Position numbers and translations under genes: made by a program | Part shown: piece by piece, positions 41,128 to 53,524 of the stretch | How positions within the stretch are numbered: position 1 is the stretch's first letter | Layout of the letters: each line of letters opens with the position of its first letter | Notes under the pieces: generated by a model | Told to the model about the DNA's origin: nothing | Database searches by the model: none | The model's input: the letters and a program-made list of their open reading frames with translations, nothing else | From: Prostheceraeus crozeri | Taxonomy: Eukaryota; Platyhelminthes; Polycladida; Euryleptidae | Assembly (NCBI GenBank): GCA_907163375.1 | Contig: CAJQUW010001106.1 | Location: forward strand, 25,980 to 89,979 | Direction: 5' to 3' | DNA: 64,000 nt

Positions 41128-42351
41128 ATAATAATAATAATAATGAAGTGTTTATTGAAATCACAATGAAAATCACATGTACAAAATTAATTACTAGAAT
41201 CGTTCTCCAAAGAGTTGACAAAATACAATGTAGTAGTAGTAGTAGTAGCGTGTTATATTATGAAATGAAAATCACAAAAGAATTTCTACAGTAAGATACA
41301 AGAATTGACATGATCGAAGTATGCATGAGTTGGTCAAGGAAGGTTGCATGACTTTCAGAATAAATATAAGTTAATCAAATAATGTCACTGAGAATTACAC
41401 AGAGATACTGCCCAAGGTAGAAAAGAAGCAGATCTGCGAGCAGTCTTACATAAAGGCATTCTGAGTTGTCTGGAAAACGGGAGACGAGAAGGCACAATAT
41501 GATGCAATGGGTGAGAGGAGAACTTTTCTGATTGTTCCAGCAACCGACTTGCATACATAATGCGCTTGTACGATATATCTGGAAACTTGTGACACGCACA
41601 AGAGTCACCGCAAATCAATTTCTGGGAGCGTCTTTGAAACTTCTCAAGTTTTTGAAGTAGAGTCGACGGCAAGCACCCCAAAGCAGGAGTGGCATATAAT
41701 AATAGAGATGTTATGATGCTGTGGTATATGTGAATAAGATCTGCATTCGACACCGTATACTTCATGCACCTTATGATATGTAAACGTTGAGAAGCAGTTC
41801 TTAGAATGCTCGAGACATGAAGGTTCCACTTCAGGCGATCGCCTAGTGTAACACCCAGTATCTTCACTGATCCTACATTTGTAAATCCTGTGCTGTAATC
41901 CAAAACAGGACGTGCATCCGATCGAGTAGAGCAAATGCGCAGAAGTTTGCATTTATCAATGTTCAAAGTTAGCCCAGCATTGTTGATCACATTTTCACAG
42001 GTGCTCAGCCGTATAGATGAGATACAATTCGTAGGCACACCTTCTATAATTGTGATATCGTCGGCGTATTTAACGCACTCGATGTGATTAGCAGAGAAGT
42101 CAATTGAGCCCATAAACGCGGCAAATAAGAAGGGCGCAAGAACAGAGTCCTGGGGGACCCCTGAAACAAACAGAAACCTTGGGACCAAGGGCATTCAAAA
42201 CTTTCACACAAAACGTCCTCGAATTTAGATAGGACAGGAGCCAAGTCAGGAAACCATGATTGAAACCTTGAACGTTTAAAAAATTGATTAGTCGATTGTG
42301 TTGTAATCTGTCGAAAGCACGTGATAAGTCCAAACAAAACACATTGACCAT
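41128..42351 (-). mobile_element. LINE fragment B: reverse transcriptase 3' part with 3' UTR
   Basis: Reverse-strand sequence includes VFCLDLSRAFDRLQHNRLIN, the YADD-type catalytic motif (KYADDITIIEG) and a C-terminal region with CKLLRICSTRSDARP and CACHKFPDISYKRI, of the CR1/L2-like (jockey superfamily) type. Coding is split over several frames, so the copy is dead. The 3' UTR runs to a short (TAA)n repeat at about 41129-41144 (ATT on the element's strand), a typical LINE tail; a (TAG)n run lies at 41231-41249. The 5' end is truncated immediately after LINE fragment A. It lies in intron 1 of the KCMF1-like gene, antisense to it. Confidence 0.8.
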
Positions 42352-42376
42352 GTACAGAAAGTTATGCCGATCATTT

Positions 42377-44397
42377 TTACATTTTAAAATTTGCTAGCTT
42401 GCATGCATACGGAAAGAAAGAAATAGATCGTCTGTAAGTTCGTGACTGTGGCAAACAGAAATGTTTGGAGTAAGTAAGTCTCGGTAGCACCAGATAATGC
42501 AATGGATGAGAAGACAGGTTTTCACATTTGAACAGAAACGAACAAATACAATTGATGCGTCTATCTTCTATGTCAGGCATAATTTGGCAGGCACAATCTT
42601 TATCACAAATAATTCTATGAGCTCGCTTTACAACTCTTATTAAACGCGTCGTTATATGACGAGGCAATTTACCAAAAAGTGATGTGCTATAAAGCAAGAT
42701 GGACATAATCATACCATGAAAAACAACTAGTAACTTAGATTTGGCAACAAAAGGCTTCAACACTCGTAACACATGTAGTCGTCTAGATGCAGTTCGAATC
42801 ACATTGTCAAAATGATGACCCCATGAAAGAGTGTCATGCCACAAAACACCAAGAATGGTAACACAATTAGTGAACTCAATATTCGGATATTTGAAATCAT
42901 CCATCGAATCTCTAGAGAATCTAAAAATAAGCTGTTTACATTTGTTCAAATTAAGAATCATGTCATTTGAGTCAATCCATTTCTGTATCACATTTAAATT
43001 GTTCAAATCAGACTCACGACGACATAGTTCTACAAGAGTAAGATCATCCGCAAATTTTATCAATTCAACATTTTCACCTTCCACTGATAACCCCGACAGA
43101 AAGAGAGCAAAAAGATAAGGTCCCAAAACACTGTCTAAAGGAACTCCCGAAGAGACCTCAACTAAAGGTCCCTGAATACCGTTAACATAAATACGCTGAC
43201 AGCGAAGGGATAAGTAGGAAATGAGCCACTTCAAAAAGCCATTGTTCACTCCATAATTTTTCAAGGTATTCACCAGGCGATTATGCTGCACCATATCAAA
43301 TGCCTTGCTCATATCTAAGCATGTCATGCGAACAGCTACTGCATCTTTTGAGTCCATAAAACGTGTCACAGCGTCATGCATAGCGATAAGGGCGCTGACA
43401 GTTGATCCATTAGGGCGATATGCGTGTTGATTCCTATCATACAGAGAAATGAAATTGTCTTTCACAGAATTCAAAACCACGCGCTCAAAAATTCTCGATA
43501 TAATCGGAGTCAGAGATATCTGCCTGTAGTCATTTATGGTAGGATTGCGCTTCTTCTCTAATGGTCTAACAAATGCATTTTTCCAAAGTGCAGGAAAAGT
43601 TTTGTCTCAATAGAGGCTTGAAAAATATCAACGATTGGCCTGCAAATTATCTCAGCGCTTTCGTTGATCAACCTTGCTGGTAGCCAATCAGGTCCTTAAG
43701 ACTGCTTAAACGAAATACGTTTCAGGTGTCTTAGAACAACTTCATAGTCCACAGATATTGACCAATCTTCATCATTCAAGTCACAGAGCACAACATCAGG
43801 ATTAGAATTGAACGACTGACGGAATTTATGCGTTAACTGCTCAATGAATTCAATACTGAATAGATTGTCATTCGACCATCTCCTCTTTCCTTGTATTTCT
43901 TGCACTATGTTCCAGACATTGCCATTTTCAACTATACGGTTGCTCTAAAGTTGCTTCGCTTTCATAATCTCGAACTTCACTTCATCCCTCAGGTGTTCAT
44001 AAAGAGGCCAATTTTTAGATCGAAACGCCATCCAACGATCTTCGATTAACATTTTCACCAATGGTGTAATCCACGGTTTGTCACCATCCTTCATTACAAT
44101 AGTGCGCTGCGGAATAACACTCAAAGCATTGAACATAATTTCATTAATTTTGTCACACTTTTTGTCAACGCAGGTGCATTCATACAAACTCGTGAAATCA
44201 CTTTTTAGCAGATGATCTAAAAAAATCTGGATATGATGAGACCGATAATCAAAAACCGTTTTGAGAGTGACATTGTTCGGGATGTGAGTTGAACAAGAAC
44301 GAAGAAACACACAGTTATGATCTGACAAGCCAAGGGGTGAACCAACGCTAGCAGAATGAGGATAATAATCAGACAGAATTTCTGGTAATGGTAGCAT
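42377..44397 (-). mobile_element. LINE fragment A: endonuclease end and reverse transcriptase
   Basis: From right to left on the reverse strand: the end of an apurinic-type endonuclease (SDHNCVFLRSC, about 44320), a linker region (43945-44330 and 43696-43905), and a 367-codon reverse transcriptase frame (43480-42377) with QHAYRPNGSTVSALIAMHDA, LDMSKAFDMVQHNRL, a SGVPLDSVLGP segment (usually SGVPQGSVLGP), KFADDLTLVE with the catalytic aspartates, and NLNKCKQLIF. The Q-G pair usual before SVLGP is replaced here. The element is 5' truncated and frame-broken. It belongs to the same family as fragment B, but the two are clearly diverged (for example LDMSKAFDMVQH versus LDLSRAFDRLQH). Confidence 0.85.
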
Positions 44398-44529
44398 GAC
44401 ATGTCATCAAACGTGTACCTGACGTATAGACCTCATCCCACAAAATTCAAATCATTAATGATTAACATCACTCCAATCCACGATTTTTCGTACATTTTCC
44501 GTGTTACGAATGTTGGACGTAAATGAAAC

Positions 44530-44722
44530 TTTAATGTCACTACACCCCCAGGCTTGGGGTTTAAACAGTGCAGAAATAGTCGGACTTTTCTGGAGCGTTG
44601 TGGTACTTTTAGTCCCAATGCCCTTCCTGACGACTTCCAATGACACTAGGGCTCGACCTCTGGACCAAAATATCTCTAGGCCAAGTACTCAACCACTGCC
44701 ACTGAGATCACCACGTCGTTTC
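44530..44722 (-). repeat. tRNA-derived SINE
   Basis: On the reverse strand an A-box-like TGGCAGTGGTTGAG (about 44700) and a B-box-like GGTCGAGCCCT (about 44652) occur 45-50 bp apart, as in Pol III promoters. They are followed by a region with GTCGTCAGGAAGGGCATTGG, similar to the conserved tail found in many invertebrate and fish SINEs. It lies in intron 1, 130 bp from LINE A. Confidence 0.6.
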
Positions 44723-44964
44723 TTGACCATGTGTCAAATAAAAAATGAATAAATCATGTTCAATAATTTATTATTTAAATGATAACATTAAATTATTAAA
44801 TTAAACTATTAATTATTAATAGTTTCATGTTAAGCAGCTCTTTGTCGTACATTGTGGAATCCACCATGAAAAAATTCTATGAAAATTGTGAGAAACGTCA
44901 ATGTTAATTGAAAGTATTCAATATTCATTCATTAACTTATTTTAGCATTTTTGCTTACTTTTAG

Positions 44965-45405
44965 GCGTAAGCTGCGATGTTTGTGGACAAAGCAGTTTTC
45001 GTGGCCCGCGGTACAAGTGCCTGCGCTGCTATGATTATGACCTATGCAGCGCTTGTTTCGATGCAAGCCGCATATCAAACCGACATGCCCTCTCCCATCC
45101 CATGCAGTGCATTCTCACACGATTCGACTGTGAAGTTTTCTACATGGGAGAAACCGTTGCTACGTCTGAAGCTGGAATAGAGTCTTTCACGTGTCCGTTT
45201 TGCGGAATTCTTGGGTTCACCCGTTCTTCCCTCGCTACTCATGTAACCGATGAACATGCTGATACAGAAACCCTAGTAATTTGTCCTGTTTGCGCCAGCC
45301 ATCCAACTGGTGACCCAAATTATCAAACGCCAGATATGGGGCGCCACCTTGCGTATGATCATCCTCCCAATGTAGGAAATGAAAATAACGACGGAAGCAC
45401 TGTTG
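44965..45405 (+). CDS. KCMF1: KCMF1-like gene, ZZ-type zinc finger exon
   Basis: The 441-bp exon is bounded by TACTTTTAG and GTAAGT. It encodes CDVCGQSSFRGPRYKCLRCY, then YDLCSACFD and a downstream His pair: a ZZ-type zinc finger. Next comes HPMQCILTRFDCEVFYMGE, identical in layout to animal KCMF1, and a C2H2-like pair (FTCPFCGILGF ... HVTDEHAD; ICPVCASHPTGDPNYQ). KCMF1 is a ubiquitin ligase linked to protein quality control and works with UBR4. The exon leaves one base of phase that the exon at 50026 completes. Sequence is fairly diverged from vertebrate KCMF1, suggesting a fast-evolving lineage. Confidence 0.92.
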
Positions 45406-46327
45406 GTAAGTGTTAACTTTTTTGAATGGCATATTTTATGAAACAATTTTCTTTATGGAGCAGGTTTTGCAAGAAAATGCAGTAGTATATATTGACAAGC
45501 CAAGCTATTATCAAGATAACAAAAAAGGTTACAAATTTTCACTACGTTGAAAGAATCGAATGAGTGCTGGAGCCAACTCTGGAGCTCACTTCCTTAGCAC
45601 AATCGCTGGAACATCACTAGTGCTTTTCAAAGAGATCATCTTCCGTAACGCTTTCAGAACTTGCCTGTCACAGAAGTTGAAGACTGACATTTCAGCATCA
45701 GTAGCTATGGATGAGGAGCCTGGTTGGACGGATCGAGAGTATAATTATAAGCGCAAGAACTGGCAGACGAGTTGACGGTCTCTGATGTGGTGGATTATCC
45801 TGAAGGCCGCTGCAAAGAAAGAAGACTCGGACAACAGAAGTTTGGACCAATTGCCTTTGACGAAGATCAGGACGCATGGCTGCCAGTTGGACACGCTAGT
45901 AACTTCGCAGAAACGCGTTCAGTGTACTTGGTCTTCGCACCCTCAACTACTTTCTGCAAAAATTGCAAGCGCAGCGATAGGTGGTGGTTTTCAGCGTCGC
46001 AAAAACGGTTGAAGACATGAAATTGAAAACGCCTACTTTTCTCAACAATTGCTACTTCACACCCTGGTTTAGCGTTTTGGAGCTGCAGACGAAGGTACGT
46101 AGGGAGACACACATGTAAATGGATGCTTCAGAAGCACAAGAACATGTCATTTACATCAGACCTGTCGAACGAACAACCCCTACTGTCGGTATTTTGTCTA
46201 TACTCAATAAATTGTAATTCATTAGCGAGATTGACATGCTATCTTGTCGCAGAATGAGATTATTAGCTACATCAATTAGCCCAATTTGAAGCAATTTCAG
46301 GTAATTTTGAAGTTAATGCGTCATGGG

Positions 46328-46448
46328 CAGGGATCGCAATATTCCGTTTTTTCACAAAATTAGTCTAATGTAAATATTTCAAATTTATGCATTTAAACCC
46401 CGGTTTTTCCTGATTTTCCGTTTTTTCTTGGGTGAATTGCGATCCCTG
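46328..46448. mobile_element. Short hAT-type MITE, 121 bp
   Basis: Terminal inverted repeats CAGGGATCGCAAT are perfect over 13 bp. Flanking 8-mers GTCATGGG and ATCATGAG match at six of eight positions, suggesting an old target duplication. Confidence 0.75.
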
Positions 46449-48343
46449 ATCATGAGAAAACTGATAGACAGGTCATGCTATCCGTCATTTTTCATTGAAA
46501 AAAACAAGCCGCATTCATGCTAAAATCCTGTGTCAAAGGAATTTTGATTTTCTTTCTTTGGGTACCTTGACCATCATCGCATTTTGGTTAATTTAATGCG
46601 CTTAGTAACTCTACCTGCCAATATTTATGAAAATGAAGTCCTTGATAAAGCAGTTTGTCAGTGATTTTGATGCTTCTCTATCTTTGCCTATCGATATATT
46701 GTGCAATGTAATTTTTTGTGTTGAAGATATGCGATTTTCCTTAAATAATAAATTGTCTTCGATAAAGCAAAGAATGATTGGAATCTACGGTGGGTCGCCA
46801 GTGACCCCACCGAAATTAGCGCTAAAATTGCTAAAGTCGTCAATACCTTTTTACCTGAACAATAATCTCCTTAGAAGACACTATTCAGTCGCAATTAATA
46901 TGTATAAGAAAAAATACACTGCGAAAGAAAAATTCACGAAAATGATTTAAAGCAAATAAAGTAGAAGGGAAAGGAGCCGTAGTAGTGGTAGGGTTGAGAT
47001 CAGGGTTGGCATATTTAAAAAATCCGTGTTTTTTTTAATAAGAGGCTGGGTTATTTAAAATAGTAGATTGTTTCTTTTATATAAGGCCAGGATTTTTAAA
47101 TGCAAGTTGTTTATCATCAGATAGGAGCTTCAACAACCTACCCAACTTTGAAATTCCATCTGGTGAATAAGCGTGGTCTTAGACTTTTGTAGGTAGTTGT
47201 AGAGATGTCTTGCTTTGATAAGTAAAATTTAACAATTATTCTACATTGCTGTTTCTGGGTGCTTTAATCACTCTGTTATATCATTTAATTTTCACGATCA
47301 TGAGAGTTTCATACCTTTTTAGTAATTCTTGTGATAGTCACACTTTTAGTAATGAACATTTTTGAATCATTGATTTTAGTATGACGAAATCATGCACGTG
47401 ATATTAAATGCTCAGTTGCATCACTAAATTTGTTTTCGTTGGAATAAATACTAAACTAGATAATCTACTGTTGTCAAAATTACTTACAATTTCATGTGGA
47501 TACATAAATATTAACCCATTCAGACGTTAAGCCTGAATTATGTCTTAACTCATACCGAAATAATTGTCTAGTTTAAAAAGAATAAGGCGTATATTTCAGA
47601 TAATGAAGAAATATTATGTTCTGAGTAGTATGATGCTTAAATTAGAATACACCGTTGAGTTCACGATTTGACATCGGACATAACCTATTATCAATTTAAT
47701 AGGGGTGGGTTTTGCACCAACACTGGTTGAGATATGTTACAAAATCCTGTGCTATATGCTTCTGAACCCTTGATAATTAACTCATTCGCCGCTCGACATG
47801 AAGTCTCATCTCTATTACACGAACATTTCAATTTGAAAATCTCGCTCTATGAGCTAATTGAGCGAATAGATTTTCTTGAAAACGTCGGAATATGCCATGC
47901 ATTGAAACTTGTCTATACTCTTACGTATTTTGTTATTGTTTATCGTCTTATTCACATTATCTTAACTTTGATTCAGATGGAATATCAATGACCGGGAATA
48001 ATAATAAAAGCTTAATCGAGATACGATATCAAAAATTAACATTTCAATTTAAGAATTACCTAAACCTAGTTGCACCTTGAAGATTTTAATTATTTTTTCT
48101 GTAAAGATCTAAGTATCCCCTCCATCAAAAATTTCAGGCATCTACTACTGTAGCTCTGTTGCTAAAACATATCACTGTATTACATAGTTCATGGTCATCT
48201 TCAGTATAGGCTCTCTCTCGTCATCTCTAGGATCTACCAATCTCCTCCCTCATCACTTGAACTCGAAGGAGTCCATCCTGCATCGTCTTCTTGATCAATG
48301 CAATTCGACAGCATGTCCGCCTCATTATCACTTTGGTCTAACA

Positions 48344-49105
48344 CTGGGGTGCGCAACCTGCGGCCGTGACAATTAGAAGTAAATGAAAAGAATGTTGTAC
48401 ATGCATATTGCAAGTGTTTCTGGAGTTCAAGGCAATCGGAAAACAATCGTCACTATAGTAGCATACTATTCACTTTGTAACTGTCGAACACCTTTATGCC
48501 CATTCTGAGTGGAAAAATGCGCACCCGCAGCCGCGATGAAGGAGTTCAGGCAGTTCGATAACTCATGAATAGAATATTTTAGGGAAGTTACATTCATGTG
48601 CATTCATGGCTACAGTCATCAGCTAAAAGAAACAAAAGGGGCAATTGAAGTTTGCTCGAATTGTTCGCGCGCGTAAGCTTCAAGTCCATGGCCTGAATAA
48701 GGATGCCTACTAGATCATCGGCCTTGTGATGAATGAATGAATTTTGTATGGCTCGTGATTCTTTTATGAATTATTACAGTAGCTTAGTAAAGTGTTTTCT
48801 CCTTCGGTTGTCCTTACAAAAACATGCTTTCAACTTTTCAAGTGCTAATAACACCTAAGCTTAGAATCTTTTCGGGTCAAAAATGACCATCGGTCGTATG
48901 TGGGTTAACTTGCTAACGCATTCTTTACGAAGTAGGCCTCTATGCGATTTTCAGTGCGTCATTCTTAAGGGAAAGCTAATTTGAGTGGTGGAATATAAAA
49001 AGGATTGGCTATTGACCTAGTTGTTTGCACACATATTAAGTGCGGCCTTGATTCTTTCGGACTTCGAAATGGCGGCCGAAAAATGTAAAAGGTTGCGCAC
49101 CCCTG
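48344..49105. mobile_element. Non-autonomous hAT (Charlie-like ends), 762 bp
   Basis: The ends read C(T/A)GGGGTGCGCAACC and complement, with a perfect 8-bp duplication GTCTAACA at 48336-48343 and 49106-49113. GGCCGC-type sequence follows inside both ends. No transposase is seen. Confidence 0.92.
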
Positions 49106-50025
49106 GTCTAACATGTATTTCCATGTAACCTTAGAAGTGTATTTAAAAGCACTGTCTTTAGTGCTGGATCAAAATACGTTTTGTAGCTCTGTAGTGACTG
49201 AGTGACTGGTGTTTTAGATTTTCAAATCACTTAATAGTTAATTGTTTGTTTTTACGTGTGACGTAGTGTAGAGATGAAATTCTCTTACAGCCACTGAATT
49301 TTCAAATTGTGCAGAACCATATAGAGAGAACAAAATCTGTTGTCTTTACCTACTACATAATTTTACATATTGTGCATTTAGAAATCGCAGTTTTTCAAAT
49401 TTCTAGTTCTCTCGCTTGCAGAAGATCTGTTTATAAATGTCTTGGTTTAATCATCTTATATGTATCCGCAGCTATGTAACAGTGAAACACATACAACTGC
49501 AGAGGAATGATTTTTGAAAATGCTTCGATGCTAAGTAGAATTTGTCAATGAAAAAAGGCTGACGGGTTTCGTCCGTAGCAGTAAGTAATGTAGAACACGA
49601 GCTAATTCGATAGGGAAAAATGCCTGTCTGGACGAATTTCTAAAAATTGGAAGTTTTATACTGCACAATTTTCTAATGCGACAATGTCTTAGACATTCAA
49701 TACACGCGTATTATAGATAATCGAATTGTATTGAATAATATTATGGATAGATTAAAAAGCATGCCGGTATATTGACCGCTCAATGTTTCTGTGTAGAATT
49801 TTCGACTCGCAATATTAATCAAGGTATCAGAAACATCGTAGTTTTTTGAAATAGGACGTCGAGAGCTGCTCGACATCCGTTTCAAAAGCTGGAAGTGCCA
49901 TAGATCTATTCGAGTTGAACGGATTACATAATATTCATTTTACAACGTTGTTCTCAGATTTGTGCCAAGATATTTATGCCGTTATATTGGATCAATTTTT
50001 GTAAATCAACTTTTTCGTATTTCAG

Positions 50026-50322
50026 TTCCTGCACATTTGTTTTCTCGCGCACTATCTGGCAGCGGTTCAATGGGGTTGCGCCCGGCCAGGCGCGTTGGTC
50101 GTGGGGGTGGTGTCGGAAGTAACAGTGGACAAACAAGTACTTCGTGTCCGACCACCATGCCAGGAGTTAGCACAAGTTACTCTACGGTGTCAAGTACCTC
50201 AACACCGTCCACAAGAGGTGGTCGTGCCCGAACAACTCCTACAGCGACGACTTCTGGAGGAACAGAAAATTTGAATTCCGGGATGGATCCAATCGCCGAA
50301 TTGCTTTCGCATCTCCATACCG
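50026..50322 (+). CDS. KCMF1: KCMF1-like gene, Ser/Thr-rich exon with MDPIAELLSHL
   Basis: The exon follows TATTTCAG and ends before GTAATA (50323). Read in the phase left by the previous exon it gives FSRALSGSGSMGLRPARR, a Gly/Ser/Thr-rich linker, then MDPIAELLSHLHT; the block MDPIAELL is a landmark in animal KCMF1 proteins (MDPIAELLSQL). The downstream exons that should encode the coiled coil (LQLERQ-type) and the FVQELLLSTL segment were not recognised in the window; they may lie beyond 64 kb or be too diverged to see. The linker is more repetitive than in vertebrates. Confidence 0.85.
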
Positions 50323-52715
50323 GTAATAATTATTTGGCATCACTCGGTTATTTAAATTTGGATCATTCCACGACATTTAAAAAATGCCTCTTCAAAATTA
50401 GTCCACATCGTGCAATGTTCGAGCACTGGGCCTTTCTGGAGGAAATCCAAAATATTTCTACTATTTTGGCACGGTTAAAATTCGAATAAATCGAAATTCC
50501 TACACATTTCTACGAAAAATAGTGTTTCTTTCACCGCGTATATCTCCAGTCTCGTTATAAATATGATATCTGATGTATAGCGTACTTTCAACTATTACCA
50601 AGAAAAATTCCTCAGCATTTTGAAAGACTATGCGTGGAGACATGTGAAGAGTGATAGAAAAATCTCTCAAAATTTTTTCCATTGTGGATAGGGTAATTTG
50701 AAATAGTTCAAAATCAGTGACATTTTAAATGCACCACTTTTTGTTTTAGTCTATGCGATATCTCGCACTATCTATCTCATTAGATCTGGAAAAGGTTCCT
50801 TTTAATTTCAAATTAAGTTAATAATTGAGTGTTAAATTGCGGCTTCTCTACATGTAATGACAGTAATATTGTAATAAATCATCACTATAACATCACATTT
50901 ATGGACTGTGTTACAGCATCATGCATTCATGCTCAGAGTCACACATGCTTTATGGATATTTGCTGTTTTCCGAAAATTATGCAAATTTATCGATCTTCTA
51001 ATGACATAACTGTCTATCTTGGTTGAAACGAAACAAAGTAGGAGCTCAGTACCAATGAAAATTTCAGAAAAATCATCTTTAGAATCTTCAGGGAATCATA
51101 ACTTTTTTGAGATTTGTTCGACAAGTCATTCAATGCCGTTTCAGCAATACGTTTTCGGCATTCATGTATTTCGTCATGGATTCCAGATGGTTTTCTGTGC
51201 CATTAACAGGATCAGGTCATTTTTTGCGCTTTATTCATCAGCTTCTATGAATCTTTTTTTCTGCCTCCTTCGATTGCTTATCACATTCTTCGAGATGAGC
51301 TTGGACTTTGTACTAAGAAATTAAGTTTTTGTCCTTTTGACGGTCGGTCTGTAGTATCACAATTTCCCCTTTGATTCTGCTTCTACCTTTTCTGCAACCT
51401 GGATTTCAATTTTCAATCGGTTATGATAGGTAATCTCGCGTTTGCAGTTTCACCATGAAGATGAGGGGTTGTGAGAGCAAGCCAACCAGGGGTTCATTTG
51501 AAGATTTGATGATAGTTAGCGCTTTGATACCATGTTGGTCCATGCTGGACCGCTAGCTTGTCAAAATTTCAACAATTTCGTACTAGGGTTTCAACAGAAG
51601 AGCTGTCCTTGACTTGAAACTTTTCCCATTGGCTTACGATAGCCCTATCTTCAGACAAATCAGTGGACTAGCAGGTAAATTCCAGCAATTTGCATGCCCA
51701 GATTTCTACACGAACTTGTGGTAGGCTCTCATAATTCACAACAATCGGCAAAACGATCGAGCGGAATGTCTTCTTCATTGGTGGTTTTCCTTGGGTGCTT
51801 TCTATCTGTGGCATTCTCTTTCATCATGAGAAGTCGCCTCCGTCCAAAAATGGCCACCTGTGTCTTCACAGTGTTACTGCAAACTACCCTGTCATGCTCT
51901 GTTGAAGGACCTTTACATTCTCGTGCATGAATTTCATAAAACATGGAAAACAAATCATATAATATACATCATTCATTGGGACCAGCAAATCGATTCAATT
52001 CAAAAATTTTCGAATCGCTTCGCTTCGGCTGGTCAAAAATTGCTGTTATTGCTTTTTGTTTCATAGCATCTTCTCGTTCAACACGACGTGAATTTGACGT
52101 ACCAAGTTTATGATGTTGGATTCTCACTGGAAGCGGTCGAAGACATTTGTTATAACTAGAGTTAGTGGGAGGTACTGTAGTGTGTGTTACATTTTGTTCA
52201 GATAACTCTTAATGATAAAAAAAAACTTTGATCCAAAAAATTTTTATCAGCAGCCCGAACTTCCATGATCTTCCATTTCCAACCCCTGGCTAGTCCACGT
52301 TTTAGTACTCAAAAGCTTTTTGTAATCCTTCACTTGTATGACTACGTGACGAATTTAGACATATTTCAGTCTTCTATATACCTGCTGTTGAGAATTCAGT
52401 TCATATGGGAAGGTATGGGCATGTGATTCAATTTTCGTAAAAATTCTATTATTGCTTTGGAAATTTAAATAGAAATGGCAGAGCCTACTACTTACAAGCC
52501 GATGGTGTTCTTACACTATAATTTAAGTATAGAAACGATTGACGGAGGATAAGTTGTGTTGGCATAAAGAAATAGTAGTGAAGTCAACAACTGCGGCTAC
52601 AACAGCAGAGAAACATATCGCATAAAAGAAATCAGGTAATGTGGGCATGAAATTAACTTTTTGACGAGTAGTTTTGTTTCAGGAATTCATTTCCGTGATG
52701 GAACTCAAATTTTGA
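50323..52715. other. Possible intron 3 of the KCMF1-like gene, no exon seen
   Basis: It starts with a GTAATA donor. The frames in this stretch lack motifs. Nothing else recognised. Confidence 0.5.
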
Positions 52716-53100
52716 GGGAGGGTAAACGGAAAAATTATTTTTACATCAATGAAACAAAATATGTCATTGAGTATGGCCCACCAACTTCGTGTTAACGTCA
52801 TCGCCGTCAACCGACGAGAAGTCAAAACAGCAACCATAGACGAATGCATTAGCTTTCGACTCTCTTCGGCTTCAATTTCTCGCCTCCGGTCTGACCTAAT
52901 TAAATTGGAATACTTTGAAATGATAATTTACAGTGCTTGCGGTTGTAGCAACCACAACTCCAAAGCTATAAAGACCATTCATACCATAAGTTTCCACGAA
53001 AAACGTGGTGGTTGTAGTCGATCTATTTCAGTTCATCCCTGATAAGATCCGTATCAATGAAATAATGACTACAAAACGAGCGTAACACTATGGCCCCCAT

Positions 53101-53272
53101 TTCTCTCCATTAGCACCTGATTTGTCAGACTGATGAAGCTACATCAGTCGAAATGACTTGAAATACTAATGACTTATACTAATGACTTCTCTCCATTAGC
53201 ACCTGATTTGTCAGACTGATGAAGCTACATCAGTCGAAATGACTTGAAATACTAATGACTTATAATATATCA
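53101..53272. repeat. 86-bp direct duplication with hammerhead-like core
   Basis: Two copies of a unit beginning TTCTCTCCATTAGCACCTGA (53101 and 53187) each contain CTGATGA followed 13 bases later by CGAAATGAC, plus an 8-bp hairpin GACTGATG/CATCAGTC. CTGATGA and GAAA are the two hammerhead core boxes, but the intervening bases do not form an obvious stem II. Confidence 0.6.
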
Positions 53273-53524
53273 TATATATATATATTATTATTATTATTAT
53301 ATATATACATTATATCATTTCAAAGTATTCCCACTTAATTAGGTCAGACCGGAGGCGAGAAATTGAAGCCGAAGAGAGTCGAAGGCTACTGCATTCGTCT
53401 ATGGTTGCTGTGTTGACTTCCCGTCGGTTAGCAGCGATGACGTCATACAAATAGGGGAACACGCTCCCTTCGCTTAACGAGACAGCGCCAGATAGTGTAA
53501 GTTGGTGCGTCATACTCAATGACA

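Larger units (their letters stand above)
45406..50025. other. Intron 2 of the KCMF1-like gene
   Basis: The 4.6-kb intron starts GTAAGT and ends TATTTCAG. It contains two hAT elements (46328-46448 and 48344-49105), and frames at 45560-46020 and 46627-46950 that are not recognised. The first of these (DEEPGWTDREYNYKRKNWQ; GPIAFDEDQDAWLPVGHA) looks protein-like but is in two frames and could be a decayed retrocopy or transposon piece. Confidence 0.7.

Noticed and set aside
45560-46020. Further exons of the KCMF1-like gene
   Set aside because: The exon at 44965 joins in phase to 50026, and the intervening frames have no similarity to KCMF1; they are left as unrecognised intron content.
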